A stretch of 64,000 nt of DNA, taken from assembly GCA_031556065.1 (NCBI GenBank), contig JAVBTR010000036.1, positions 1-64,000 of the forward strand, read 5' to 3'. The notes under the pieces were generated by a model. It had not been told where the DNA came from. It searched no databases and saw only the letters and a list, made by a program, of their open reading frames with translations. Below, piece by piece: positions 33,943 to 43,016 of this stretch; within the stretch, counting starts at the first letter, position 1; each line of letters starts with the position of its first letter. This stretch comes from JAVBTR01 sp031556065. Its GTDB lineage: Bacteria > Bacillota > Clostridia > Christensenellales > Aristaeellaceae. The position numbers were made by a program, and so were the translations under genes.

Positions 33943-35022
33943 ATGAATGATTTTGCACCATACGCTTTTGGTAGCGAAAAAATATATATTGGAGCAGGGG
34001 CAATGACTGCTCTGACTGCTTTTAAATACCTGCCTGGTAAACGGGTACTTGTGTTTTCCGGGGTTCGCTCTTGGGAAGCTGCCTGGGCCTGTGGTCTTCA
34101 AAGCACTTTGGATTCTGCCGATGTGCAGTGGAAGCGGGTTGTCTACGATGGGTACTGTTCTTTTGAAAACCGTCAAAAAATGCTGCAAGAGGCAGACGCT
34201 TTTCAAGCACAAATTCTTTTGGGTGCAGGAGGCGGTAAATGTATGGATGCTGTGAAGGCGGTGGCCGACGAAGCGGGGCTGTCCTGCATTTTGGTTCCCA
34301 CATCAGCCGCCACATGCGCGGCCAGCGTTCGTTCATGCGTTTGCTATGATCAGCGGGGCAGAACCCAATCAGGAATCATGGCCAAGCATTTTCCCAATGG
34401 CCTTATTTTGGATTCGGATTTACTTATTGGGCACTGTCCGCCACGGTTGTTTGCAGCTGGTATGATGGATGCCCTGGCCAAATACCCAGAGATCGATTTT
34501 ACCTTTAGTACCACTGCCACACAGCAGCAACTCATTTCCATGCATACAGCCCGCGCCATCGCGAAAAGCAACTTCTTCTATATTTTGGAACATGGAGCAT
34601 CTGCGTTTGAAGGGATGCAAGCCAATAGCACCAATGCTTTTACGCAAAATATCATGGAGCTCAATATCATTGAAACCGGCCTTTGCTCTTCACTTATGAC
34701 GGGGTGGAATCAGTTAGCCATTGCTCATCAATTTCATGACGCGATTGTAACACATTTTTATGAGCAGCGAACCGCCCTTTTGCATGGTGAAATGGTAGCG
34801 GTAGGAGTGCTGATGCAAATGTATGTTAACGGCTATGATTCTAAGCTGATTGAGGAAACCCAAGCCTTTATAAAGAGCGTTGGAGGTCCTGTGTGCTTAA
34901 GCGATATGGATATTCCGCCAACGGAAGAAACCAAAGAGATTATTCTTCATTTTATGGATGCAAAAAAATACCGCCCTTATTGGGAACTTATGCTGAAAGC
35001 CTATGATTACATTAACCGATAA
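33943..35022 (+). CDS. GldA-like NAD(P)-dependent iron/zinc dehydrogenase
   Basis: The 359-residue protein has the nucleotide motif LLGAGGGKCMDAVKAVAD (about residues 89-106), PTSAATCA, and the metal-site region AIAHQFHDA ... LLHGEMVAVG. This is the glycerol-dehydrogenase-like branch of the iron alcohol dehydrogenase family. A shared block, CPPRLFAAGMMDALAKYPE, marks it as a close paralogue of the gene at 48796. It probably reduces a carbonyl sugar intermediate or oxidises its alcohol. AAGGAGAAGG precedes the ATG; 15 bases separate it from the aldolase gene. Confidence 0.82.
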   Translation: MNDFAPYAFGSEKIYIGAGAMTALTAFKYLPGKRVLVFSGVRSWEAAWACGLQSTLDSADVQWKRVVYDGYCSFENRQKMLQEADAFQAQILLGAGGGKCMDAVKAVADEAGLSCILVPTSAATCAASVRSCVCYDQRGRTQSGIMAKHFPNGLILDSDLLIGHCPPRLFAAGMMDALAKYPEIDFTFSTTATQQQLISMHTARAIAKSNFFYILEHGASAFEGMQANSTNAFTQNIMELNIIETGLCSSLMTGWNQLAIAHQFHDAIVTHFYEQRTALLHGEMVAVGVLMQMYVNGYDSKLIEETQAFIKSVGGPVCLSDMDIPPTEETKEIILHFMDAKKYRPYWELMLKAYDYINR

Positions 35023-35037
35023 ATGGGAGGGAAAGCC

Positions 35038-35964
35038 ATGAACGCTTCGAAATATGCCGGCATTTTTCCAGCTTTATATGCATGCTATGAGGATAATGGT
35101 GCTATCAGCGCAAAAAGAACCCGACAACTAGCGCAGCATCTTATTGAAAAAGGGGTGCAGGGCCTGTATGTAGGCGGTTCTTCTGGCGAATGCATCTATC
35201 TTAATACGAAAGAACGCAAGCAAACCTTGGAAGCCGTGATGGAAGTAGCCGGGGGAAAACTAAAGGTGATTGCCCATGTGGCTTGTAACAATACGCGGGA
35301 TAGTCAGGATCTGGCGGCCCATGCTCAGGCATTGGGGGTGGATGCCATCGCGGCCATTCCGCCTATCTACTTCCATCTTCCCGAACACGCGGTGGTACAA
35401 TACTGGAACGATATATCATCCGCCGCCCCCGACACAGATTTCATTATATACAATATTCCCCAGCTTGCGGGGGTGGCGTTAACCATGCCGCTTTTCCGGC
35501 AGATGCTAAAGAACCCCAAGGTAATCGGCGTCAAAAATTCATCGTCCCCTGTACAGGATATATGGCAATGGAAAAACGTTGCTGGGGAAAGGCCTTTTGC
35601 TGTTTTTAACGGTCCGGACCGCCAGCTTCTGGCAGGCTTGGCAAATGGCGCCGACGGCGGAATTGGAGGCACCTATGGGGTGATGCCTGAGCTATATCTG
35701 AAAATTTACCGGCTTTATTCGCAAAACCGTATGGAGGAGGCTCTTCAGATTCAAAACGATGCAGCCTATATTGTAAGCATTTTAGGAAGAGGAAAAGGAA
35801 GCATCTATGCGGTTGAAAAAGAGATTCTGTACCGCCATGCTGGAATTGCACTGGGAGGTGTTCGTTCACCGCTGCCCAACATCCATGCAGATGATGCACA
35901 GGTAATAGATAAAGCCAGCCAGTTGATTCTTACAGCTGTGGCAAAAGCGGACGCGCTGCTGTAA
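35038..35964 (+). CDS. nanA: N-acetylneuraminate lyase-like aldolase (DHDPS/NAL family)
   Basis: The 308-residue protein matches the lyase branch in wording: GLYVGGSSGECI (pyruvate-carboxylate loop), IAHVACNNTRDSQDLAAHA, YNIPQLAGV (catalytic Tyr) and VIGVKNSS (Schiff-base Lys). YNIP rather than YNVPGR separates it from dihydrodipicolinate synthase. The reaction is cleavage of a 2-keto-3-deoxy sugar acid, classically sialic acid, to pyruvate and an aldose. The other sialic acid genes (nanE, nanK, nagB) are not in the window, so another keto-deoxy acid is possible. GGGAGGG lies 7 bases before the ATG at 35038. It is the last gene of its operon. Confidence 0.78.
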   Translation: MNASKYAGIFPALYACYEDNGAISAKRTRQLAQHLIEKGVQGLYVGGSSGECIYLNTKERKQTLEAVMEVAGGKLKVIAHVACNNTRDSQDLAAHAQALGVDAIAAIPPIYFHLPEHAVVQYWNDISSAAPDTDFIIYNIPQLAGVALTMPLFRQMLKNPKVIGVKNSSSPVQDIWQWKNVAGERPFAVFNGPDRQLLAGLANGADGGIGGTYGVMPELYLKIYRLYSQNRMEEALQIQNDAAYIVSILGRGKGSIYAVEKEILYRHAGIALGGVRSPLPNIHADDAQVIDKASQLILTAVAKADALL

Positions 35965-35981
35965 TGCTATGATCATTGCCA

Positions 35982-36986
35982 TTAAGTTGATTCCCTTATA
36001 ATCAATTCCGGCAGGGTGGCAAAGGATTGGGTCTGCAAGGAGGGCTTGCGGATTTTTTCGATTAGCAGCCTGGCGGCCTGGGCGCCCATGTCATACATGT
36101 TTACATCCACCACGGTGAGCTTGGGTTCGGTGATTTGGGAGAAGGGGTAGGAATCAAAGGTCATCACCGCCATGGCGTTGGGAATGGCGATGTGCTTTTC
36201 GTTTAAATACTGCATGCAGCCCATGGCGATGGGGTTGTTGGCGCAGATCACCGCTGTGGGCGGATCGGGCAGCTTTAAGAGGGCTTTGGCCATGCGATGG
36301 CCGTCTTTAATATCCGAATCGCTTTGAATGGCGTAGGCTTTGGGCAGCGAAATGCTGTGCTCATCCAGCATCAGGCGAACCCCGCGCAGGCGGTTCCAAG
36401 AGATCATATCATCTGGCTTGCCGCCGATGAAGGCGATTTTGGTATGGCCCTTTTCGATCAGGTGCTGGGCGGCTACTTCGCCGGAAAGGCAATGGTTGGT
36501 ATCGATCCAGCAAAGGCGGGTTTCAAAGTGGGGCTGCCCAATTACGATATGGGGAATTTCTTGCTTGCCGATCAAAGCGGCAAGCTTTTTTGTGACCACC
36601 GAAGCATGGAAAATAATACCATCGTAAGCCTTTTGGGCAGACAGGGCTTCGGTTAAAGCGATCGCGTCTATGGGTGCGGTATGGCGAATAGAAAGGCGGT
36701 AGCCCCGCTTATCTAAAGCCTGTTGGGCTCCGGCCATGATTTCGAACAGATGGGGGTTATGGTAGGCGGCTTTTTCGGGGAAGGCAGCCAGAAACAGGAT
36801 GCTGTGGGTCTGCCGTTTTGCAAAGCTTCGGGCCCGCTCATTGGGCAGATAATTAAGCTTCTTGACTGCTTTTAGTACGTTCTGTGCAGTGGCTTCTGAA
36901 ATGGTGTGGGAGCCGCTTAGCACCTTGGATACCGTGGCGGTGGATACCCCTGCTTCTTTCGCTACATCACGGATGGTTACAGACAA
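35982..36986 (-). CDS. malR: LacI-family repressor, probable maltodextrin regulator
   Basis: The 334-residue protein has the LacI helix-turn-helix (VTIRDVAKEAGVSTATVSKVLSG, hinge LPNERARSFA) and a sugar-binding domain with NPIAMGCMQYL and VVDVNMYDMG. The start is a TTG behind GGGAGGTGAGGTG. It is the last gene of the maltodextrin operon, 16 bases after the GH13 gene, so it most likely represses that operon by binding the palindromes near 42753-42796. The name malR is by context only. Confidence 0.82.
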   Translation of the reverse strand: MSVTIRDVAKEAGVSTATVSKVLSGSHTISEATAQNVLKAVKKLNYLPNERARSFAKRQTHSILFLAAFPEKAAYHNPHLFEIMAGAQQALDKRGYRLSIRHTAPIDAIALTEALSAQKAYDGIIFHASVVTKKLAALIGKQEIPHIVIGQPHFETRLCWIDTNHCLSGEVAAQHLIEKGHTKIAFIGGKPDDMISWNRLRGVRLMLDEHSISLPKAYAIQSDSDIKDGHRMAKALLKLPDPPTAVICANNPIAMGCMQYLNEKHIAIPNAMAVMTFDSYPFSQITEPKLTVVDVNMYDMGAQAARLLIEKIRKPSLQTQSFATLPELIIREST

Positions 36987-37002
36987 GGCACCTCACCTCC
37001 CA

Positions 37003-38703
37003 TCAGATATGAACAATAAACCCCTTTTTAGAAAGTATACCATCTGCAAAGCCTTCTTGAAAGAGTGAATCGCTTATTGGATTTGTATAAGGAAGCGGTG
37101 TATCGCCTGCATTGATGGCAATGGTAATATGATCCCGGCTGTATACGAATAATCTACTGCCTTTTTGGGCGGATAAAATGCGGAAATCGCCCCGGCGCAG
37201 CGCCTCATGGCTTCTTCTTAAAGCAATGGCTTTTTTGTAGAAGGCGAAAAACCCTTGGTTTTCAGGCTTAAATACCATGGGGCGGCGGTATTCATCCTCC
37301 AACAGGCCGTGAAGCCCCATTTCATCCCCATAGAAAACGGAAGGGATACCCACAAACGTCATTTGAAACAGCACCGCCAGCTTCATCAAAGCGCTGTCTT
37401 CGCTGCAAAGGGAAAGAAAACGGCTTACGTCGTGGCTGTCCAGCAGATTCAGTTGAGCATAGGTTACAGGCTTTCGGTAGCGCATGAGCATTTGGTTGAC
37501 CCGTGTGGCAAAGGCCAGGGCATCCATATCCCGGTAGGCGAAAAACCCCTTGGAATAACGCCTAAAATCGTAATTCATGGTGGAATCGAACATGCTGCCA
37601 TCCAACCAGTGGGCGGCGGTTTCCCATACCTCGCCGATAATCAGGCAGTGGGGGTTTACGGTTTTAACGGCTTTTCTAAAATCCCGCCAGAACCCATCGT
37701 TCACCTCGCTGGCCACGTCCAGCCGCCAACCGTCAATATGGTATTCCCGCACCCAATAGGCGCCCACATCGCAAAAATAGGCCGCTACCTCCGGGTTGGC
37801 GGTGTTGGTTTTAGGCATCATCCGCTCATAGGCGAAGCACTCGTAGCTGGGGTAAAGGTTCATGTCCTCTGGCCGTACAACAGGCTCTTCCAAGCGGAAA
37901 AACCAATCCCAGTAGCGGGATTCGCGCCCCTTTTCGCACACATCGTTAAAAGCGAAGAAGCGCCAGCCTACATGGTTGAACACCCCGTCAATAATCACGC
38001 GAATGCCTTTCTCGTGGCAATGGGAAACCAACTGTTTGAAATCCTCATCAGTGCCCAGGCAAGGGTCGATGTGGTAATAATCCAGCAGATCGTATTTGTG
38101 GTATTCTCCGGCGACGAAAATAGGGTTCAGGTAAATGCAATTGACGCCCAGATTTTCAAGGTAGTTCAGGTTTTCCATCACGCCCTTAATGGTGCCGCCC
38201 AAACGCCCATGGCAGCATTCGCCGTTCCAGGTGTGGTGGGTGGGTTCAAGGGAAATGCGCCCCATGGAGGTGGCAAAGCTATCTGGAAAAATGTTATAAA
38301 CCACCGCATCCTTGGCCCAAAAGGGGACATCCACCCGATCCATAGGGTGGTTATAAGGCAATTGAAAATATTCCGAACGATCAGGCATCAATTTATCACC
38401 AAACATATCTCCATAATACAAGGCTGTTTCAAGGCCGTCGTGAAGGTGAAAATAATAGCAGACCCGCTTGAAGGGGCAATGGAGCGTCACTTCGAACCAA
38501 TCGAATAATTCGTCGGTTAAAATAAGTGCCATTTCGGCGGGAAAGAAATCCACGGGGTTATTGCGGCAGGCCCGATCCCCATAATAAAGGGTGACGGATT
38601 GCACATCCCTCTTCTGGGCACGCAGACGAAAGACGATCAGATCATCGCTGATACCATGGGCGTATTCGGACATGGGAATGTGAAGGATAGCGCTTTTGTT
38701 CAT
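37003..38703 (-). CDS. GH13 cyclomaltodextrinase/neopullulanase-like enzyme
   Basis: The 566-residue enzyme has an N-terminal CBM34-like domain (about 1-125) and a GH13 barrel. DGVFNHVG, D329 in GWRLDVASE (nucleophile), E358 in IIGEVWE (acid/base) and D425 in LLDSHDVSRF (transition-state stabiliser) are all present. Such enzymes cut maltodextrins, cyclodextrins and pullulan oligomers in the cytoplasm; there is no signal peptide. AAGGAGACC lies before the ATG at 38703. The frame stays open for 128 more codons upstream, but that stretch is the antisense of the permease gene and not used. Confidence 0.9.
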   Translation of the reverse strand: MNKSAILHIPMSEYAHGISDDLIVFRLRAQKRDVQSVTLYYGDRACRNNPVDFFPAEMALILTDELFDWFEVTLHCPFKRVCYYFHLHDGLETALYYGDMFGDKLMPDRSEYFQLPYNHPMDRVDVPFWAKDAVVYNIFPDSFATSMGRISLEPTHHTWNGECCHGRLGGTIKGVMENLNYLENLGVNCIYLNPIFVAGEYHKYDLLDYYHIDPCLGTDEDFKQLVSHCHEKGIRVIIDGVFNHVGWRFFAFNDVCEKGRESRYWDWFFRLEEPVVRPEDMNLYPSYECFAYERMMPKTNTANPEVAAYFCDVGAYWVREYHIDGWRLDVASEVNDGFWRDFRKAVKTVNPHCLIIGEVWETAAHWLDGSMFDSTMNYDFRRYSKGFFAYRDMDALAFATRVNQMLMRYRKPVTYAQLNLLDSHDVSRFLSLCSEDSALMKLAVLFQMTFVGIPSVFYGDEMGLHGLLEDEYRRPMVFKPENQGFFAFYKKAIALRRSHEALRRGDFRILSAQKGSRLFVYSRDHITIAINAGDTPLPYTNPISDSLFQEGFADGILSKKGFIVHI

Positions 38704-38714
38704 AAATGGTCTCC

Positions 38715-39554
38715 TTAGCCTTTCACACCGCCGGCAGTAAGGCCCGATACCATATGGCGCTGGGAAAGGAAGAAAATAATAAGCACGGGAAGGGATACCA
38801 CCAGAGACGCCGCCGCGAACACCGGCCAAGAGCCGCTCATCTCCGTGGCTTGGAGGGAGTAAAGGCCTGCCGCCAGGGTGTAGCTGCTTTCCCCTGTCAT
38901 AAATTGAATGGAGAAAATATACTCGTTCCAAACAAAGATCAGCACCATCACTGCAGTAACAATAATGGAAGGCTGGGCTAAGGGCAGCACGATGTGGCGA
39001 ATGATCTTCCCTTCGTTGCAGCCATCGATTTTTGCCGCTTCCTCCAAATCCACGGGGATGGTATCGAAATAGCCTTTTAAGTTCCAAAGGGAGAAAACCG
39101 ACATGGTGCCAGTGTAAATGAAGATCAGCCCGATCTGGGTGTTGATCAGCCCCAGGGTGCTCATCAGCTTATAGATGGCGAACATGGATAGAATTTGCGG
39201 GAAGGAATAAAGGAGGATCAGCATACGCAGGATAGCTTTTCGCCCCTTAAACTTCCGGCGGGAAAACATGTATGCTGCCGGTACCGCAAAGGCCAGTGAT
39301 AAAAGCACCGTGAACCCTGCTAAGGCCGCCGAGTTTCCCGCCCACTTGAGGATGGGCTGCTTGAGAAAAACGTCTGCATAGTTTTTAAGCGTAATGGCCT
39401 TAGGAATCAGGGAAAAATCCGATGCCAATAGGGAGTTGTTGGCGCTTAATGAAACGGAAAGGGCGTAAAGTATGGGGATCATGGTGAAAAAGCATATAGC
39501 CAGCAGAAAGATATGCAGCGCACCTAACCCAAAAAATCGCTTTGCTTTTCTCAT
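38715..39554 (-). CDS. malG: Maltodextrin ABC importer permease, MalG type
   Basis: The 279-residue protein has six helices and the EAA loop VDLEEAAKIDGCNEGKII (about residues 168-185), with the GLTAGGVKG end found in MalG. Its start overlaps the MalF stop by 4 bases, and the GH13 gene follows after 11 bases. Confidence 0.88.
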   Translation of the reverse strand: MRKAKRFFGLGALHIFLLAICFFTMIPILYALSVSLSANNSLLASDFSLIPKAITLKNYADVFLKQPILKWAGNSAALAGFTVLLSLAFAVPAAYMFSRRKFKGRKAILRMLILLYSFPQILSMFAIYKLMSTLGLINTQIGLIFIYTGTMSVFSLWNLKGYFDTIPVDLEEAAKIDGCNEGKIIRHIVLPLAQPSIIVTAVMVLIFVWNEYIFSIQFMTGESSYTLAAGLYSLQATEMSGSWPVFAAASLVVSLPVLIIFFLSQRHMVSGLTAGGVKG

Positions 39555-40438
39555 GCCTTTGCCCCCCTTTTGCGGGTCAGTTCCGAAAAAGCGATAAGCA
39601 TTAAAAAAATCATCACAGAAATGGCCGAGGAATAGCCGTAATTGTTGGTGATAAAGGCGTTTTCGTAAGCATAGGTGATAATGGTATGGAAATTGGAGCC
39701 CGTTTGGCTGCCGATCTGCCTGGTTAACAGATACACCACATCGAACTGCTTGAAGGTGGTGAACAGGGTGATCATCACTGCTGGGCCGATAATGGGTTTG
39801 AGGGAAGGCACCGTTACATAGACGGCCTTTTGCAAGGCCCCTGCTCCATCCAGGGTAGCGCTTTCATAAAGACTGGCATCGATGGCTTTAAGGCCCCCGT
39901 CCATGATCATAATCATAAAAGGCAAAGCCAGCCACAGATTCACCACCGTGCAGCAGATGAATGCGCCTAAATCTGTTGCCAGCCAGCGCACAGGGGCCAG
40001 GTTCATCTTCGCCATCCATTGGTTTAAGAGCCCGAACTGGGAATTAAAGATGCCTGTTTTCCATAAAAGGATGGATACATATCCCGGCATGGCCCAGGGA
40101 AACATGAGGATGGTCTTATAAAACCCCCGAAACCGAAGGCCCTTGATGTTCAGCAGGTTTGCCAGCAAAAAGGCCAGCAATAGCTGTAAAGTCATGTTGA
40201 CAATCGTCCATAGAACGGTGGCTATCAAGGCGGATAGAAAACCGGAATCGAACACGAACAGCGCGTTTTGGTAGTTCTTTAAACCAATAAAGGTGTAATT
40301 GAACCAGTGGTAGGTGTTCATGTTGGTGAAGGAAATAATGGCCGTGTAGATAATGGGGAAAACCACCATCAGTGCGATCAAAGCCAGGGAGGGCAGGCTG
40401 ACCAGGTAGGCCATTAAAGTGGAGCGTTTTTTATTCAT
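39551..40438 (-). CDS. malF: Maltodextrin ABC importer permease, MalF type
   Basis: The 295-residue protein starts MNKKRSTLMAYLVSLPSLA and has six helices. NTYHWFNYTFIGLKNYQNAL and the EAA loop SLYESATLDGAGALQKAV (about 193-210) are typical of Gram-positive MalF/MdxF, which lacks the long E. coli loop. It begins 4 bases after the binding-protein stop. Confidence 0.88.
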   Translation of the reverse strand: MNKKRSTLMAYLVSLPSLALIALMVVFPIIYTAIISFTNMNTYHWFNYTFIGLKNYQNALFVFDSGFLSALIATVLWTIVNMTLQLLLAFLLANLLNIKGLRFRGFYKTILMFPWAMPGYVSILLWKTGIFNSQFGLLNQWMAKMNLAPVRWLATDLGAFICCTVVNLWLALPFMIMIMDGGLKAIDASLYESATLDGAGALQKAVYVTVPSLKPIIGPAVMITLFTTFKQFDVVYLLTRQIGSQTGSNFHTIITYAYENAFITNNYGYSSAISVMIFLMLIAFSELTRKRGAKA

Positions 40439-40442
40439 GGCG

Positions 40443-41648
40443 CTACCTCATGGCCTGGATCAGGCTTAGGGCTTTTTGCTGGGCAGCCTCACAGCTTTGC
40501 TGTACATCCTTACCGCCCATGTTGATATCGGTTAAAAGGTTCCCGGCTACCGTCCACATCACATCCATTTCCGGCAGACAGGGCATGGGCACGGCGCTTT
40601 GCGCGGCAGCCCGCATGGCTTGAACCAATTCATCTTCTTTAATTGTTTCGTTTTCATAGCAGCCTTCCTTGGCGGGAGCGCAAGCGCTGGCCTTGGCCAG
40701 GGCGATCATCACATCCTCCTCCATGGCAACAGCCAATACTTTTTGGATGGCCTCCTTTTTATCGGCGGCGGTTTTCAGTACATGCAAGCCCTGCACCCCT
40801 GCGTAGGGGGCAATGGGGAGCCCTGTTTCATCTACCACAGGCATAGGGGCGATCTTCACCCGGATTCCGGCGGCCCGGACAGTGGGCACAAACCAGGGCC
40901 CTGCGATGGTGGCATGGGCTTTGCCTTCTTTAAACAGGGTGTTTACAGTGGCATATTCTGTTTCGCCTGGCATTAATTGAACGAATTTCAAATGGTATGC
41001 AAGGGCTTTTTGCACTTCTTCCGAATACAGCTGAGGGGTGCCGTCTTTGCTTAACCACTCTCCGCCAAAACCGTGAACCCAGCCGGAGGCATAATAGGGA
41101 GTGGAATGCTGCTCCACAAAGCCGAAGTGCCCATGCTGGGTTTTGCGCTCCATGTAGGCGTACAGTTCTTCGGTGGTCTTAGGCACATCCGATTCCTTCA
41201 TGTACTTTTCGTTGTACATGAAAAGCAGGGTTTCAAAATAGATGGGCAGCTGGTACAAGGTATCCTTGTAGGTGGCGGCTTTCACTGTTAATGGGACGTA
41301 GCTGCTTAATGCGTCGACGGCGATATAATCCGTAACGGGCGTAAGAATACCCATTTCCGCATAGACGCTCAGCTTATCATGAGCGAATAAATACATATCA
41401 GGTGCGGATTTTTGATCGTTGCCCACCAGCTTCAGCGTTTCTGTAAGGGAAGGCTTTTTTTCCAGCACCACATGGATATCCGGCTCCAGCGCCTTAAAAG
41501 CTTCCTCTAACACCGCCACTACCTCGGCTTCCTTGTCGTGCCAGATGGTAACGGTTACAGGACCGGCGGTTATAGGTGCTTCGGCTTTCTGGCAGCCTGT
41601 TAAAAGCAGCAAGAGCAAAGCCAACAGGATGGCTAATGATTTTTTCAC
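40443..41648 (-). CDS. malE: Maltodextrin-binding lipoprotein
   Basis: The 401-residue protein begins with a lipoprotein signal ending LLTGC. The mature part has VTVTIWHDKEAEVVAVLEEAF and HATIAGPWFVPTV, a pattern of maltose/maltodextrin-binding proteins such as MdxE. A GTG start at 41648 is chosen because AAAGGTGGG lies 7 bases before it; the ATG two codons up is too close. It follows the CBM26 protein gene by about 60 bases and precedes malF. Confidence 0.85.
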   Translation of the reverse strand: MKKSLAILLALLLLLLTGCQKAEAPITAGPVTVTIWHDKEAEVVAVLEEAFKALEPDIHVVLEKKPSLTETLKLVGNDQKSAPDMYLFAHDKLSVYAEMGILTPVTDYIAVDALSSYVPLTVKAATYKDTLYQLPIYFETLLFMYNEKYMKESDVPKTTEELYAYMERKTQHGHFGFVEQHSTPYYASGWVHGFGGEWLSKDGTPQLYSEEVQKALAYHLKFVQLMPGETEYATVNTLFKEGKAHATIAGPWFVPTVRAAGIRVKIAPMPVVDETGLPIAPYAGVQGLHVLKTAADKKEAIQKVLAVAMEEDVMIALAKASACAPAKEGCYENETIKEDELVQAMRAAAQSAVPMPCLPEMDVMWTVAGNLLTDINMGGKDVQQSCEAAQQKALSLIQAMR

Positions 41649-41707
41649 GTACATTCCCACCTTTGAAAAAGGGGCAGGCTTTTCACGGCCTGCCCTTATG
41701 CGCTGTG

Positions 41708-42697
41708 TTACTGAAAGCCGTCGTAGCTTAGAGTATAATCCTCCGGACCGGCAACTGCACCAAAGATATCTTTTCCGGTTTCAATGGCCATATCCTTGGT
41801 TTGCACGGTGCCGCCGTTTCCGTTGATGATGATTGAGTTAGCCCAGCCGGGAATGGTTAGGGTATAAACGCCATCTTCACCCTGTACCAGCTTTTCACCA
41901 GGCCATGCGGTAAACACATTGGTGCCATCCGGGTGGCTCCAGGCCCACAGGCAAGGCTCCGCCCAATCCTCCGGCACTTTCACGGATACGGTAATGTCCT
42001 CCGCCACGGGCTTTAACGGGTCGTCATAGGTTAGTTCAAAGGTGCCGTCTGGGGCCAGTGTTAACCACATATCCGCAGGATCCAGCTCTTTAATATCAGC
42101 AGTCTGCACCTTGCCCCCATTGGCGTTGACGATGATGGCATCGCAGTTTTCGGGCACCTTGGCACTGTACCAGCCATTTTCGTTGGCCTTCATGGTAAGG
42201 CCCGGCCAGGCGGCAAAGGCGTTTTTGCCTGTTTCGTTTTCCCAGGCCCAGATGCCGGGGTTTTCCCAAGTGCTGTCCACCTGGGCGTAGACAGTGTAGC
42301 GTTCCACAAAGGCAGGGGCCTCGCCCTGGGTTTTGGCTTCAAAGGAAACATCCACCGTATCCTTGTCGGTGATGGTCAGCCATGCGGCCTTTTTCTCTAC
42401 CCGGTAATCGGAGGTCTGCACGGTAGCGCCGTTGGCACTTAAGATCACCGCATCCACAAAGGCAGGGACGTAGGCGTAATACCAGCCGGGATTGCTGGCA
42501 TCGGCGATCATATCATCCCCCGGCCAGGCGGCAAAGGCGTTCTGGCCATCGTCCGACCAGGCCCAAAGGCAGGGAAACTGCCAATCCTCCGGTACCTGGG
42601 TGTAAATTACGAAGCGTTCTGTTGTTTCTTCGGCCATGGCCATGCCCATAAGCGGCAGCATACAAAGGACTAAAAAGAGAGCAAACCATTTTTTCAT
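41708..42697 (-). CDS. Secreted triple CBM26 starch-binding protein without catalytic domain
   Basis: The 329-residue protein has a signal peptide (to about residue 22) and three repeats of about 95-100 residues. Each has WAW (PCLWAWS, GIWAWEN, CLWAWSH), an AWPG block (AFAAWPG, AFAAWPG, VFTAWPG) and a closing strand like VILSANGATVQT. This is the starch-binding module family 26, where the tryptophans stack on glucose. No enzyme domain is present. As first gene of the operon, with GGAGG before its ATG, it would be the most highly made product and may hold starch or dextrins near the cell for the importer. Confidence 0.85.
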   Translation of the reverse strand: MKKWFALFLVLCMLPLMGMAMAEETTERFVIYTQVPEDWQFPCLWAWSDDGQNAFAAWPGDDMIADASNPGWYYAYVPAFVDAVILSANGATVQTSDYRVEKKAAWLTITDKDTVDVSFEAKTQGEAPAFVERYTVYAQVDSTWENPGIWAWENETGKNAFAAWPGLTMKANENGWYSAKVPENCDAIIVNANGGKVQTADIKELDPADMWLTLAPDGTFELTYDDPLKPVAEDITVSVKVPEDWAEPCLWAWSHPDGTNVFTAWPGEKLVQGEDGVYTLTIPGWANSIIINGNGGTVQTKDMAIETGKDIFGAVAGPEDYTLSYDGFQ

Positions 42698-42744
42698 GTT
42701 GAATACCTCCTTGTTGTTCGGTTGTCGGCCCCATCTGTGCTTTA

Positions 42745-42796
42745 ATCATAGCAAACCCACAAATGGGTTTCAATAGTGAATCGCGAAACCGGTTAC
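42745..42796 (-). promoter_or_regulatory. Promoter of the maltodextrin operon with two operator palindromes
   Basis: On the minus strand TTGAAA (42768-42773) and TATGAT (42745-42750) are 17 bases apart. The spacer contains AAACCCA-caaa-TGGGTTT (42753-42770), and a second near-palindrome GAAACCGGTTAC (42785-42796) lies just upstream of the -35. Both suit a LacI-family repressor such as the one encoded at the operon end. The rest of the 319-base gap to 43016 is AT rich, with no gene and no clear plus-strand promoter. Confidence 0.65.
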
Positions 42797-43016
42797 CTTA
42801 GAAAAGGGCTTATATTTCAACGCTTTTTGGATGTTTTTGTGAAAGGGCATGTTTGTTTCTAAGGTTGTCATCTATCCATGATGAAATGAATTTGCGCAAT
42901 ATGTTATAGGCGGGAACAATATATTTTATATAAAAAAAAGGTTTTAAAATGTATGATTTAGACAATTGAGAGGAAGGCGAATCCCTCTAAAAATCGAATG
43001 ACAGGAGGTTTCTTTT

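Noticed and set aside
37255..38508. Long plus-strand frame opposite the GH13 gene
   Set aside because: The GH13 gene has all catalytic residues on the minus strand; the other frame has no motifs and no ribosome site.
38704..39087. In-frame upstream extension of the GH13 protein by 128 codons
   Set aside because: The stretch is read across the permease gene in another frame and lacks a start signal; the ATG at 38703 has a good ribosome site.
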